DNA from: JARRQJ01 sp963810615
GTDB lineage: Bacteria > Pseudomonadota > Gammaproteobacteria > DRLM01
Length of the DNA: 64,000 nt
Reading direction: 5' to 3'
Assembly (NCBI GenBank): GCA_963810615.1
Contig: CAWEOA010000001.1
Span: forward strand, 62,001-126,000
The first letter of the stretch is position 1. Every line of letters starts with the position of its first letter. The position numbers and the translations under genes were made by a program. Below, in pieces: positions 7,675 to 17,700 of this stretch. The notes under the pieces are model-generated. The model worked only from the letters and a program-made list of their open reading frames with translations, made no database searches and was not told where the DNA came from.

Positions 7675-9408
7675 TTATTGGCAATTTACAAAACTGGAAG
7701 CGTCGCTAGGCAGGGGCGGAGCACAGTAATTGATGCCGGTGCCGCCATCTACCGTATTGGTGCCGAAGCCTCCATAGATCCGATCATCTCCGCCGTCTCC
7801 GTACAGGGCATCATTGCCGCTACCGCCGAAGATCTTGTCGTTGCCGTCGCCGCCGTGAATTTCGTCATTTCCGCCCGAACCGAGCACGACATCATTTCCC
7901 CCACCGGAATAAATCAGATCGTTACCGGAATCCCCATATACTACGTCGCCGCCTCCACCGCCATAGATGGTGTCATTGCCAGCTCCGCCGTATATGACAT
8001 CTCTGTCTTTGCCGCCATAGACGATGTCATTACCGCCCTCGGCAAGCAGCAGGTCTCTGCCGACGTCATCGAATATGATGTCATTTCCGCTGCCGGCAAA
8101 GACTATATCGTTGCCATCGCCGCTGCATATAATGTCATCCCCCAGATAAGCATAGATGATATCACTGCCGCCGAAGGTCATGATGACGTCATTACCCAGG
8201 GTTCCCGTGATTTGCAGGTCGGCCTTTGGTGTCCCCAAAATCGTAGGTTTGTATCCCATGCAGCCGCCCGGAGCACTGCTAGGTCCATTTACATAAACGG
8301 TAAGGTCGTTGAAGTCCATATCACTGCCATCTTCATAGGCAAGTAAAAAGCCACTATTGTAGGTCCCGTTGCCTTCAATGCGATGGGTGTTACTGATGTC
8401 CATATCAATGGGGTTTCCGGCGGAATTGGTCACATAGAAAGTGAAAGTCGAATTCGGGTCCAAGCCATTCTGTGTGAGAACTTCGGGGATATTCACCACG
8501 CCGGTTGACCAGTCACTGACCAATTGCCCGGTTACCGGGTCGATGGTGGGCGTGCCCATAGGATCATTAATCCAGCCGCGTGACGGGGGCGTCCATGTGC
8601 CGGTTGTATAAATGGGGATCAAGGTGGTTCCCACTTTAATGCCGAACGTATGTTGGTTAGAGGTCTCCGCGAATAAGACGCTCACGTTGGTGACATCAGT
8701 GAGGGCGTCTTGAATGTCGGAGGCGGAATGCCACGCGGTCCAATTGGTTTGCTGCTCCGATGAGCTATGGTCCGCGATTAAGGCCGCCAGGCCTTCCTGG
8801 GAAGCTTCATCATAAGGCACGCCGCCGCCGGCATCGGTCAAAAATACAGTGTTGTAGGCTTTCGCCACCGAGATCTCGCAGGGGTGCACCCATGGAGTGC
8901 CGGTCGTCGTCGGCGGGGTACAGCCGTTGGCATTATTGCCGCTGGCATTACTGTTATTGCTAATAAAACTGGCCGTTACCGTGCAAGCGGCAGTGATGGC
9001 ACCAGTGGTATAAATGTTGCCAGAAAGCGAACCACCACAGCCGCTTACCGACTCTATTGCATAGCCCGCATCCGGTGTGACGTTGAGGCTGACACTGCCG
9101 CCCTGAAGTACTACCGCGTTGTTTGGGGTGATTCCTCCATGAGTACCTGCAGTGGCGCTGACGGTGTAGGCGGTTGCGCTGCAATTGCTGTTTTGAGGTG
9201 GAGCATCTCCCTGATTATTCCAGTGATCTTCTGAGTAGCAACCTGAGACGATAGAGGCAATCGCTGCACTTGAGCTTGCGGTATTGTTTGCGGATCCCCC
9301 GCCGCCACCGCAGCCCAGCAAAGTCAGGCTGAGGAAAAGTAAAGTAATCGAGATTACCCAGCGACTATCATTATTTTTTGATGTATGTCCCATGTTCCTA
9401 ATCCCCAC
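7675..9408 (-). CDS. Secreted lipoprotein with DUF4114-like domain and RTX calcium-binding repeats
   Basis: A 577-residue exported protein. A lipoprotein signal ends in LTLLGC with lipidation expected at Cys33, followed by a Gly/Ser linker. Residues 80-148 look like one divergent InlB-type bacterial repeat (VSATAGTHGGITPNN to ACTVTASF). Residues about 240-375 resemble DUF4114, with the acidic block LAYEDGSDMDFNDLTVYV. Residues 400-560 are a run of RTX nonapeptides (GGxGxDxxY forms such as GGAGNDTIYGGGGGDVVYG), which fold as a calcium-bound beta-roll. No type I secretion gene is nearby, and the lipobox points to Sec/Lol export rather than T1SS. Likely a surface or matrix protein; role unknown. 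Confidence 0.8.
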   Translation of the reverse strand: MGIRNMGHTSKNNDSRWVISITLLFLSLTLLGCGGGGGSANNTASSSAAIASIVSGCYSEDHWNNQGDAPPQNSNCSATAYTVSATAGTHGGITPNNAVVLQGGSVSLNVTPDAGYAIESVSGCGGSLSGNIYTTGAITAACTVTASFISNNSNASGNNANGCTPPTTTGTPWVHPCEISVAKAYNTVFLTDAGGGVPYDEASQEGLAALIADHSSSEQQTNWTAWHSASDIQDALTDVTNVSVLFAETSNQHTFGIKVGTTLIPIYTTGTWTPPSRGWINDPMGTPTIDPVTGQLVSDWSTGVVNIPEVLTQNGLDPNSTFTFYVTNSAGNPIDMDISNTHRIEGNGTYNSGFLLAYEDGSDMDFNDLTVYVNGPSSAPGGCMGYKPTILGTPKADLQITGTLGNDVIMTFGGSDIIYAYLGDDIICSGDGNDIVFAGSGNDIIFDDVGRDLLLAEGGNDIVYGGKDRDVIYGGAGNDTIYGGGGGDVVYGDSGNDLIYSGGGNDVVLGSGGNDEIHGGDGNDKIFGGSGNDALYGDGGDDRIYGGFGTNTVDGGTGINYCAPPLPSDASSFVNCQ

Positions 9409-9953
9409 TAGCGTCGGCGTTATGCCGTGGAATGTAAGCTTTTTACATCCCCTAGAAGCGTTATCACTCAGAATGCGACAATTATTTCACGCCCATAACC
9501 GTCACCCAACCTCTGCAAGTTGGCGCTTACAGAGCTTACTGATGAAACGTCTTAATGAGCTCCGGACTCGCGTCCGTATCTAATTTGCCTTATAAGTCTA
9601 TTGATACGTATATCAGACTATTTGGCCTCAGGGAACGATCATCACTGCCATGGCGGTAGGCTTTCATAATCCATTATGATAATTGGCTTATAATTCAAGA
9701 GATTTATGATCTTACCAGGGGATTACGTTTCCTCGATATTGATCAAAATGCGGAACTCATAACAGATTTAACGGGTGATTTAAGATGGGCATTAACTTGC
9801 TGTGTGCTGGAATAGCGGCCGGCAACAACTCTAAAACTCTCCTTGGACTCGAATATCCCTGTTAAACTTGCGCACTGCTGTATGAGATATATCCCATATT
9901 GAAGTGATAAAGGACCACTTAAGCCACAAGAATGCCGTGAGGATAAGCGCAGG
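9409..9953. other. Non-coding stretch between divergent genes
   Basis: About 545 AT-rich bases that must contain the promoters of the RTX lipoprotein (minus) and of the OM barrel gene (plus). No gene, repeat or clear operator could be picked out. Confidence 0.5.
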
Positions 9954-10676
9954 ATGAAAAAAGGTAGATTACTGTTAATTGTTGGGCTCGTGATGAGTTA
10001 CTCACCGGTCCTCTATGCCCGAACAAGCGGGGCTTATTTCGGGGTGGGCTTGGCCCGGGCATCGGTTAATATCGATGCTATGACGTTTGAAACGCTGCCG
10101 TATAGTTATATTTTTACTGGCAAACCGATTTTTTTCACTGCCAGTCAAGATAATGCGGCAACCGGCACAAGCTGGTCGATGTATGGTGGATATCAATTGA
10201 ACCGTTATTTTTCGGTGGAGGCGCTTTACCAGCCGCTAGGGGAGTATGCGAGGAGCGGCAGCAACAGAGGCCTAGTAGACCCGAATCTGACGCACATCGC
10301 CGGCCTGGGTACACAGGTCTCCTTGTCAATTTCTGATATTGATAGATTAAAGCTTCAAGGATATGGTCTTACCGCAGTGGGTAGCTATCCCGTGGCCGAT
10401 TATATTTTCCTTTTTGGTAAAGCGGGTGCTTTTCATTGGGATGCTAAACTGGAACGTTCAACGACATTCAGTTCAACTACGCTCAACAAAACTCGCCTCT
10501 TGACAGAGACCGATTCCGGTATCAGTCCGATGTACGGCGTCGGATTGCGTATCGATGTCAGTCGCAGCTTAAGCGTGCGTGGCGAGTGGTCGCATATCAG
10601 CGATATTGGTGGCGGGTTATCCACCGGAAGCTCATACGCTAACATTACTTCTTTTAGCGCCCAGGTTAATTTTTAA
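9954..10676 (+). CDS. Small outer-membrane beta-barrel protein
   Basis: A 240-residue protein with a Sec signal peptide (MKKGRLLLIVGLVMSYSPVLYA, cleavage after residue 22) and a body of alternating polar/hydrophobic strands (GAYFGVGLARASVNI, WSMYGGYQLNRYFSVEALYQ, GLTAVGSYPVADYIFLFGKAGA, YGVGLRIDVSRSLSVRGEWS). It ends in Phe (SAQVNF), the signal recognised by the BAM complex. This matches the OmpA-like/OmpW-sized outer-membrane barrel superfamily of about eight strands, without a peptidoglycan-binding tail. It stands alone, divergent from the RTX lipoprotein. Function cannot be inferred. Confidence 0.82.
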   Translation: MKKGRLLLIVGLVMSYSPVLYARTSGAYFGVGLARASVNIDAMTFETLPYSYIFTGKPIFFTASQDNAATGTSWSMYGGYQLNRYFSVEALYQPLGEYARSGSNRGLVDPNLTHIAGLGTQVSLSISDIDRLKLQGYGLTAVGSYPVADYIFLFGKAGAFHWDAKLERSTTFSSTTLNKTRLLTETDSGISPMYGVGLRIDVSRSLSVRGEWSHISDIGGGLSTGSSYANITSFSAQVNF

Positions 10677-10807
10677 AGCGACGACTAATGCACTACAGTC
10701 AGCATATGACTATATCTTTAGTCGGTGAGAATGGCGGGATGGTGCGAATAGCTGGCGCGTATTTTTGTTATAAGAAGGAAATCTACCGAGCAGAGGCCGT
10801 CTGAATC

Positions 10808-11815
10808 CTATTGCCTTGGTAAGTTAGGATCTATTTCTCGTAGTTTCGTCTGGGCGGATTCGTTGGCGGGGTCGATAGCAATGAGAGCGCGATAACATTC
10901 TCCGGCCTCGGCAAATCGCTGCTCATGTTTGTAGGCATCCCCAAGTTTCATAAGTAGGATTTTTTTTGAGGGATCGATTTTCGTGATGTGGGTTTCTATC
11001 ACCGCGGCCTTTGCGCTGTCTAAGAGTCCCAGGGAGTAGATGCAGTATAAACCTGTCAGGGCATATAGATCGTTGGGGTCGATTTTTAACACTTTTTCAT
11101 AATAAAAAATCGCATCTTGCCAATTTTTTTCCTTGCGGAACACATCGCCCAGGCGGCCAAGTATGTATTTATTGGCAGGGGTAATGGAGATTATCTTTTT
11201 CCATACTTCGATGGCCTCGCTGCCGCGTTCTTTTCCTCTATAACAGTCTCCGATACCTGTCAGGGCGAATATATCCTTGTCGTTAATAGACAGGACTTTT
11301 TGATAATATTCTATGGCTGCATCCCAATCTTTGTTGGCGCGGCAGCGGTCCCCCAGCCTGGTCAGGACATAGGTGTTGTTCGGATTCAAGGTGATGAGTT
11401 TCTTCCAGGCGGCGATGGCTTCCTCTATTTGTTTATTGCCTCGATAGGCGTCGCCTAGTCCGGCAAGTGAATATTCATCATTCGGATTAATCTCGAGGGC
11501 TTTCAGATAATGAGATATGGCGCTTCGCCATTGCTTTTTACCCTTAAGACAATCGCCGATACCGCAGTACGCCCGGTAATCCCGCTGTGAATACTTCAAC
11601 AGGGACTGGTAATAGCCAATGGCGTCATCAAGCTTGCCGATTTTGCGCGCCGCATGGGCCAGTCCGCTTAGGATCTTGTTATTGGACGGCGAAAGTTCGA
11701 GCGCGTTTTTCAATACGGGTATAGCTTCTCTAAACCGCTTATTCTTGGAAAGGCGGAATCCTTCTCTCATACGGTGGCTGAGAAGGTCATATTCTGGTGC
11801 GGTAGTACTCTTCAT
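10808..11815 (-). CDS. Cytoplasmic TPR-repeat protein
   Basis: A 335-residue protein made almost wholly of 34-residue tetratricopeptide repeats (about nine). Repeats show the TPR pattern W-LG-Y--A-F--A-P clearly, for example AISHYLKALEINPNDEYSLAGLGDAY and its successors. No signal peptide and no enzymatic domain are visible. The repeats resemble those in the N-terminal halves of the two glycosyltransferases at 35.6-39.7 kb, so it could be a partner or a relative that has lost the catalytic part. It is a single-gene unit, convergent with the OM barrel gene. Confidence 0.88.
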   Translation of the reverse strand: MKSTTAPEYDLLSHRMREGFRLSKNKRFREAIPVLKNALELSPSNNKILSGLAHAARKIGKLDDAIGYYQSLLKYSQRDYRAYCGIGDCLKGKKQWRSAISHYLKALEINPNDEYSLAGLGDAYRGNKQIEEAIAAWKKLITLNPNNTYVLTRLGDRCRANKDWDAAIEYYQKVLSINDKDIFALTGIGDCYRGKERGSEAIEVWKKIISITPANKYILGRLGDVFRKEKNWQDAIFYYEKVLKIDPNDLYALTGLYCIYSLGLLDSAKAAVIETHITKIDPSKKILLMKLGDAYKHEQRFAEAGECYRALIAIDPANESAQTKLREIDPNLPRQ

Positions 11816-12506
11816 GGCTCAGTCGATCGCGGTAATGGATGGGCGGCGGCCTTGCATCTCCCCCTCTGTCGGGGCTGCAGGCATCTTACTCAATATAGTG
11901 TATCGATCAGTATTGAAAGATATTGAATGCTGGGAGTCGCCCGCTGTTTGATGCGGCGCCAATATATGTTTGACGGATCAAAGGGGCAGCCAAGGGTAAG
12001 GGTCTGGGGTTGGAGCGCCGTGCTGTGCCATTGACGTGCGAGAGTCGGAGTACGCGCTGGATGGCCTGCTGATCAATCGGCTGCACTTTTATTAAAGTAA
12101 CTAGCTAATAATATTATGGTTTAATTGGGGATGGATGGGATGGATTTTGGTCATTCTTCTCGAGGCCCAGGGTTTTTTACTGAAGATGGCTTGTGCTTTT
12201 GGCGGCTTTCTTACCGGAATATGAAATGGAAGGCGGAAGGTATGCCAAGCGGCTCTGGTTTGGTAAGCTTATTCAAGCCTAATGAATTGAAACTTAAGCT
12301 ATAGTTTAGGCCGTTGATAGTAAGCAAAACACAGTTGTAAATGAGGCAGATCTAGGATATAAATAAGTTCATCTAAACTTGTTGTCGATGATAGACGGGT
12401 TAAGGTGAGTGGGATGCCACAAAGGGCTTGGAGGCCGGAGAGAGAGCAGTGACGTCGTGTGGTGATTGGTAACAAGTTATACCAGAGTATTTTGTAAGGA
12501 ATAACT
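11816..12506. other. Long non-coding stretch upstream of the first amyloid-like gene
   Basis: About 690 bases between the divergent TPR gene and the 12507 gene. No convincing coding frame was seen. Its 3' end supplies the leader of the 12507 gene with ribosome site TAAGGA seven bases or so before the ATG. Confidence 0.5.
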
Positions 12507-12929
12507 ATGAAGACGAAAACAAAAATTACCATCGCAGTTGCAAGTGTTGTAGCAATAGCCGCGGTGCTTCCGGCTTTCGCAGGTACGTTAGAGCTTTCCG
12601 ATGCTCAGCTTGATTCCGTTTCCGGTAAGTCCAACGCTGTAAGCGTCGGTGGCGTCAATACATCGACCGTAAGCGGTTTCCTTAGCACGTCCGGTAACGT
12701 CCAGGTTGGTTATTACCAGTGGGATGACGATCACAGCGCTGATGCGAGTTCCAATAAAGGTGGGAATCTCCAGTCGGGTGATAACTCCATGGTTCAACAG
12801 AACGCTACCGTTGCCGCCAACCAGATGGCATGGGGTGGCGCATCTCAGTCAATTACTACCAATAATGCTGATGTCGGTAATGACCAGAAGTTGACGTCAT
12901 GGTGGATCATGTATTTGGGTGGTTTTTAA
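12507..12929 (+). CDS. Secreted amyloid-subunit-like protein, solitary paralogue
   Basis: A 140-residue Sec-exported protein (signal 1-25, cleavage in PAFA-GT). The mature part starts with a leader-like motif LELSDAQLDSVSGK, then the signature YYQWDDDHSADASSNKGGNL, then a Gln/Asn/Gly-rich segment (QSGDNSMVQQNATVAANQM, QSITTNNADVGN) and ends in YLGGF. It is closely similar along its length to the products of 23643 and 25458, which lie in the cassette 11 kb downstream. The low-complexity polar composition with regularly placed Gln and Asn is like functional-amyloid subunits (Fap, curli), but it is not a recognised member of either. It has its own leader and a strong terminator, so is probably monocistronic. 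Role in a surface fibre is inference. Confidence 0.75.
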   Translation: MKTKTKITIAVASVVAIAAVLPAFAGTLELSDAQLDSVSGKSNAVSVGGVNTSTVSGFLSTSGNVQVGYYQWDDDHSADASSNKGGNLQSGDNSMVQQNATVAANQMAWGGASQSITTNNADVGNDQKLTSWWIMYLGGF

Positions 12930-12993
12930 TCCCCAGGCTGTTTAGTTTTGTTCTAATGTCATGATTTAACGGTTTATTTTGTGTTTATCTCTG

Positions 12994-13026
12994 AACCCCC
13001 CACGGGAAACCCGTGGGGGGTTCTTC
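12994..13026 (+). terminator. Rho-independent terminator after the 12507 gene
   Basis: A perfect 13-bp stem, AACCCCCCACGGG (12994-13006) against CCCGTGGGGGGTT (13010-13022), with an AAA loop, followed by TTCTTCTT. It lies about 65 bases after the stop codon. Confidence 0.85.
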
Positions 13027-13542
13027 TTATCCGGCCCCAATAAAACGTTCGTGGAGTGGACTAGCCTCGGGGTTGCTACGATGCCATGCTGGGTCTCGCC
13101 GATATATATGAGTATTTCCTGGTTTAATGGGAGTCGAAGGCGGGTATTCGACAGCGCAGGAATCCCATACTTTGTCGTAAACTAATTTCAGGGATTTGGG
13201 TGGTGGGTGGTATACCCATTAGGGGATGTCGGAGGGATAAGGGCTTTCAAGCGGGGTCTGTAGAGTTTGCTTGCGCGCGGATGGGTCCATTTTCCGGGCG
13301 TGGGTTTTGAGGGGGGGACGAGAGGCATAGTGATGGGCGACCAGCGGCGTGAGGTGACGCTACGGCAGGCTATCTTATATCAGTCTTACAATGGCTTGTC
13401 TGCGGTCAATTAGCCTTATCGTTCAATTGACGCCCTAGCTTCATCGGTGCTATTTTCAATGAAGAATGAACAAAAATAATGCAAGGCGACGTGGATAGTG
13501 CCGAAGCACCTCATGAGATAGGATTGATTTCAGGGAGTGAGG
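13027..13542. other. Non-coding stretch
   Basis: About 515 bases between the terminator of the 12507 gene and the next secreted-protein gene. Short open frames here lack ribosome sites and recognisable products. The promoter of the 13543 gene should lie near its right end. Confidence 0.45.
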
Positions 13543-14640
13543 ATGTCCAGTACAACTCAGTTAATTCGTGCGGCGTACCGTCTTCAATCGTGGAAGTTGT
13601 TGATTCCCGTTGCCGCAGGTTTGCTGGGCCTATACGGCAGCGCCGTCTCTGCGGCGGGGTTCACTACGAATTTTCAGCCTGACGCATCCACTTGGTCCGG
13701 CCAAAACACCGGTTATTGTACTTACGGTAATTGTACCAGCCATATCGGTAATACCGATCCCACTCCGATGGGGCTCACTGTCGTCACCATAGGCGGCGTC
13801 AAGTATTTCCACACGATTGTCGGCGATCCCGCCACAGGCTTTGCTATAGAGTCATACACGCGCGCCGCGGGGGTGGATAGCCTCAACAACATACCGAATT
13901 CGGGTGGCGCGTTTTCTCCGGACGGCGGCGGTAACGAGCGTTCCGTCATCGGTACGACAACGGCAACGGATCTCACCTTCCTGGAGAACTCCCTGAACAT
14001 GAGCAACCCGTTGGCGGTTAATAATCAGCTCGGGCTGACTAATTACCAAGTGTCGGGCACCGGCTCCATGAATCCGAACTTTACGGTGTTCCGCATGGTC
14101 ATGACCGATGCGGCCGGTGGTATGTCCATGGAGGTGTACAAGCCCTTCCTCGATAAAAAACCGCGCATCTCACAAACCATAGAGGACGGCGGCATGTCGT
14201 CGGTGTTCGTGGCGGATGAGCGAGCGCTCAGCTATAGCGACAGCAGTACACCGGCACCGGTGGTGAATAATTTAATCATCAATGATCCGGGGCTGCCGAC
14301 CTCCGGGGCCGCCGATTTTGAAATGGCGCTTGCTCAGATCCCTGACGTGACCGCAGGGCGCTTTACTTACACGCCGGGCACGGGCTGGAATAATCCAACA
14401 GTGGGTTGGGATACTGCCGGTTCTACGTTTGGCCAAGGTACATATACCTATGTCGATAACCAGGGATTCGATCCTCTTACCTATAACTGGTCGAGTGCCT
14501 TTAATTATGCGGATAACGCGATTTCTTGTAGCTCTCCCAGCACCTCGAGCGGCAACGTGTCCCGTGAGACTGTCGGTATTTATAACGGCAACGACGCTCT
14601 GGGCAATCCTGTCGGGGGTAGTTGTTACAACAAACCATGA
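13543..14640 (+). CDS. Secreted protein of unknown function
   Basis: A 365-residue exported protein. The ATG at 13543 is preferred over a GTG six bases earlier because a GGGAG ribosome site sits five bases before it. A signal peptide spans the first 34 residues or so (LLIPVAAGLLGLYGSAVSAAG). The mature protein is rich in Thr, Ser, Gly and Asn, with a few cysteines (CTYGNC, CSSPS, GGSCYNKP) that could form disulfides. I recognise no domain. It is followed by a very large secreted repeat protein on the same strand after 112 bases, so the two could be one transcript. The composition suggests an extracellular structural or binding protein. Confidence 0.65.
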   Translation: MSSTTQLIRAAYRLQSWKLLIPVAAGLLGLYGSAVSAAGFTTNFQPDASTWSGQNTGYCTYGNCTSHIGNTDPTPMGLTVVTIGGVKYFHTIVGDPATGFAIESYTRAAGVDSLNNIPNSGGAFSPDGGGNERSVIGTTTATDLTFLENSLNMSNPLAVNNQLGLTNYQVSGTGSMNPNFTVFRMVMTDAAGGMSMEVYKPFLDKKPRISQTIEDGGMSSVFVADERALSYSDSSTPAPVVNNLIINDPGLPTSGAADFEMALAQIPDVTAGRFTYTPGTGWNNPTVGWDTAGSTFGQGTYTYVDNQGFDPLTYNWSSAFNYADNAISCSSPSTSSGNVSRETVGIYNGNDALGNPVGGSCYNKP

Positions 14641-14752
14641 TTCGCAAGGCTTGTTGCTGGGTGGGGAACCTGATTTGCGCAAACTGAGTTAAAGGGTGAC
14701 GCCGAGGGGGCGATTTGGCAACTTAAGTCAAAAATCGAAGAGTGTAAACAGA

Positions 14753-17700
14753 ATGAGCGAGATAGTGAGAACAACAGCGAAGAAAGACGAGACTGTGCAT
14801 AAGGCCGGTGTATGGTCGGTCGTGCCCGCTATTGCCTTCGTCGCAGCTCTGCTCATCCCCGGCTATGCCGGTGCCGCGACTTCAACCGTTACGGAAACCT
14901 TTGATGGCTTTACCTGCCCGGGCGTCTGGGTGCAGGATCCCAGCGGGACGAATACTTCCTATACCCGCGACTGTGGCAATGGTTGGACGGCCTATGCGGA
15001 AGATACGGTGAATCCGATCCTGGGGCCCGGCCTCAGCGGGTCGCTGGGCAATCAAAACGTCGTTGCGCTGGATACTACCGCTAACGGCCCTTCGGCTGCG
15101 CCGTCCACTCCTCTGGCTTCGGCCCTGCTTAACACCGCTCCCGATAATACGCCACGGGGTGTACTGTGGCTGGTGAAATCCTATCCCGTGGAACCCGGGA
15201 CACCCATCCAAACCATTCAGGCCGATGTGCGGCTGAAGATCACCAGTACGACTAAGATGAAATACGGCATAGTCATCTATGACGGCTTGGTGACCAACCC
15301 TTCCGGTACCACGGATGCTGCCACCGGTATTCCCCTGAGATCGGATGTGCTGGCCGGTCAGGCGATTCTGTCCGGCGACCCCGCTTCAACCACCGATGCC
15401 TGCTACGGCGTAGCCGCGGGGCAGTGGTGCGCGTGGCAGACGCTGAGTGTGGGGGGGCAGTATGTCGTGCCTACCAGCGCGTACATCACCGTCGCCTTTA
15501 TGGTCGTGGATACATCAACGGCTCAGATGTCCTTCGGCGAAGTGGATAATATCAAAGTCAGTGACGTGGTAACGACCGCGGACTCGACCCTGCCGCGCAA
15601 TGACTTGGCGAAATTGTGGGACAAGAATTACCTGGCGTCGGGTACGGACAATATGGCGGAGCCCGCGGATATCGCGGTGGACAGCGCAGGCAACTCCTAC
15701 GTGGTGGGGAGTGCATACAACGGCCTCAACTACGATATCGTTACCATTAAGTATGATGACACAACGAGCGCTACTCCGGTCTGGACACGGACCTACAACG
15801 GAGGAAGCGGGGACCAGGCGGTGGCGGTCGCGATTGGCCCGGCTGGGAATGTCTACGTTATCGGGCGCAGCTATAACGGTACCAACAATGATTATGTGGT
15901 GATCAAGTACAATCCTTCCGGTACGTCATTGTGGGAAGTGCCTTATGACCATGCCGGTCAGGACGATGTGCCAACCAGTTTGGCCGTGAATGCGAGTGGC
16001 GTATATGTCACTGGCAGTACCTGCGGTACCGCGAGCGCCTGCGATTACGCCACCATCAAGTTGGACCCGAACACCGGCGGCCAGGTGTGGGAAATGACCT
16101 ATGATGGTGGTGCCTCTACGAATGAAGTGGACAAGGCCGCCAGCATTAAGCTGGACGTGGTCGGTAATGTCTATGTGACCGGGACCAGCACCGGCGCCTC
16201 CGATGACATCCTGACGATCAAGTACGACAGCGCCGGCAATATGCTTTGGGAGAGCCGCTATGATTCCGGCTGGAACGATCGTGCCGTTGCGTTTGCCGTG
16301 GATAGCGTGGGTAACAGCTACATAACGGGAATAACCTATGCCGGCGGATTGCCGGTCATGATAACCTTGAAATACGACAGTAGCGGCACTCGGCAGTGGG
16401 CCAATACTTATAGCGGCAGCGCCAGTGCAACATTGCCGAGTGCTTTGGTGATCGATAGCAGTGGTAGCGTTTATATCACCGGTAAGACCGGTCGGGTCTT
16501 CGACCATGACATCGTAACCGTCAAGTACCTTAGCGATGGCTCCTTATCTTGGGCGCATACCTACGGTAATGCCGGATTCGATGATTGGGGTGTCGATATC
16601 GCGCTGGATTCAGCAGGGAATACTTTTGTGTTGGGCGCCTTGACCAGGAGTACGGGCAACACCGATTTCGTAACGGTAAAATATGATGCGGCAGGAACTC
16701 CGACGTCCGCGATTACCTACGACGGTAGTACACTCGTGGATACCCCGGTCGCTCTGGCCTTGGGAGTCGATACCCAGGGCGACACCGTGCCCTACGTAAC
16801 CGGTAAGAGCTTCGGCTTGGCCGGCTTAAGTGGAATAGCGACGGTGCGTTACATAAAGGCCCGTGCCGATCTGGACGTCACGGTGCTGGACGGCCCGGCA
16901 AGCGGCGTTGTCGGTAGTTCCATTACGATTAATAACACGGTGTTGAACATCAGCGATCTGGCAGCCAAAAAATATAATGAGACTGGGGCCTTTGATGTCG
17001 GATTGTATCTCTCTCCCTCCATCAGCGGCTTGCCCGACCTCAATAATTTGACCCTGCTGGCGACTCGCCATGTGATGAACCTCGTACCGGGGGCCTCAAG
17101 CCCGGCGTCCAATACGGTTACCATCCCGACTTCGGTAACTGAAGGTACGTACTACCTAGTGGCCATCGCGGATATCAACGGGACCGTGATAGAGCAAGAT
17201 GAATCCAATAACAGCAAGGCGGCGGCGAGTACCATCGCGATCACCGCGAACCAGCCTGACCTGGCGGTAACCTCTTTGAGCGGCCCCGCCAGCATCACCC
17301 GCGATGTACCGTTCAATGTCACAACGACGGTGAGTAATCTGGCATCGCCTTCGGCCGGAGCTTTCCGACTGGGTATCTATCTTTCCACCGATGCGAACAT
17401 CGACACGGGGGATATATTGATAGGCTCGCGCTCAATTGCCAGTCTCGCCGGCTTGGCCTCCGATAGCGCCACCACCAGTGTTACCGTTCCTTCGGCCACA
17501 GTCCCGGCGGGTACTTATTACCTCGGGGTGATTGCGGATGATCAGGGTGCTGTGACTGAATCGAATGAAAGCAATAATACCGCCGCGCTCGGTGGTTCGA
17601 GCAATAGTACCTTACTCACGACGGACAAGAATTTTGTGGCTGGGCTACCCGGTACCAACGTGGCCGTTGCCGGAAGCGGAAATTCCGGTCATGTGACGCT

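Noticed and set aside
7657..8346. A 229-codon plus-strand frame opposite the RTX gene, rich in Ile/Val/Ala
   Set aside because: It is the antisense reading of RTX nonapeptide repeats, which naturally lack stops in that frame.
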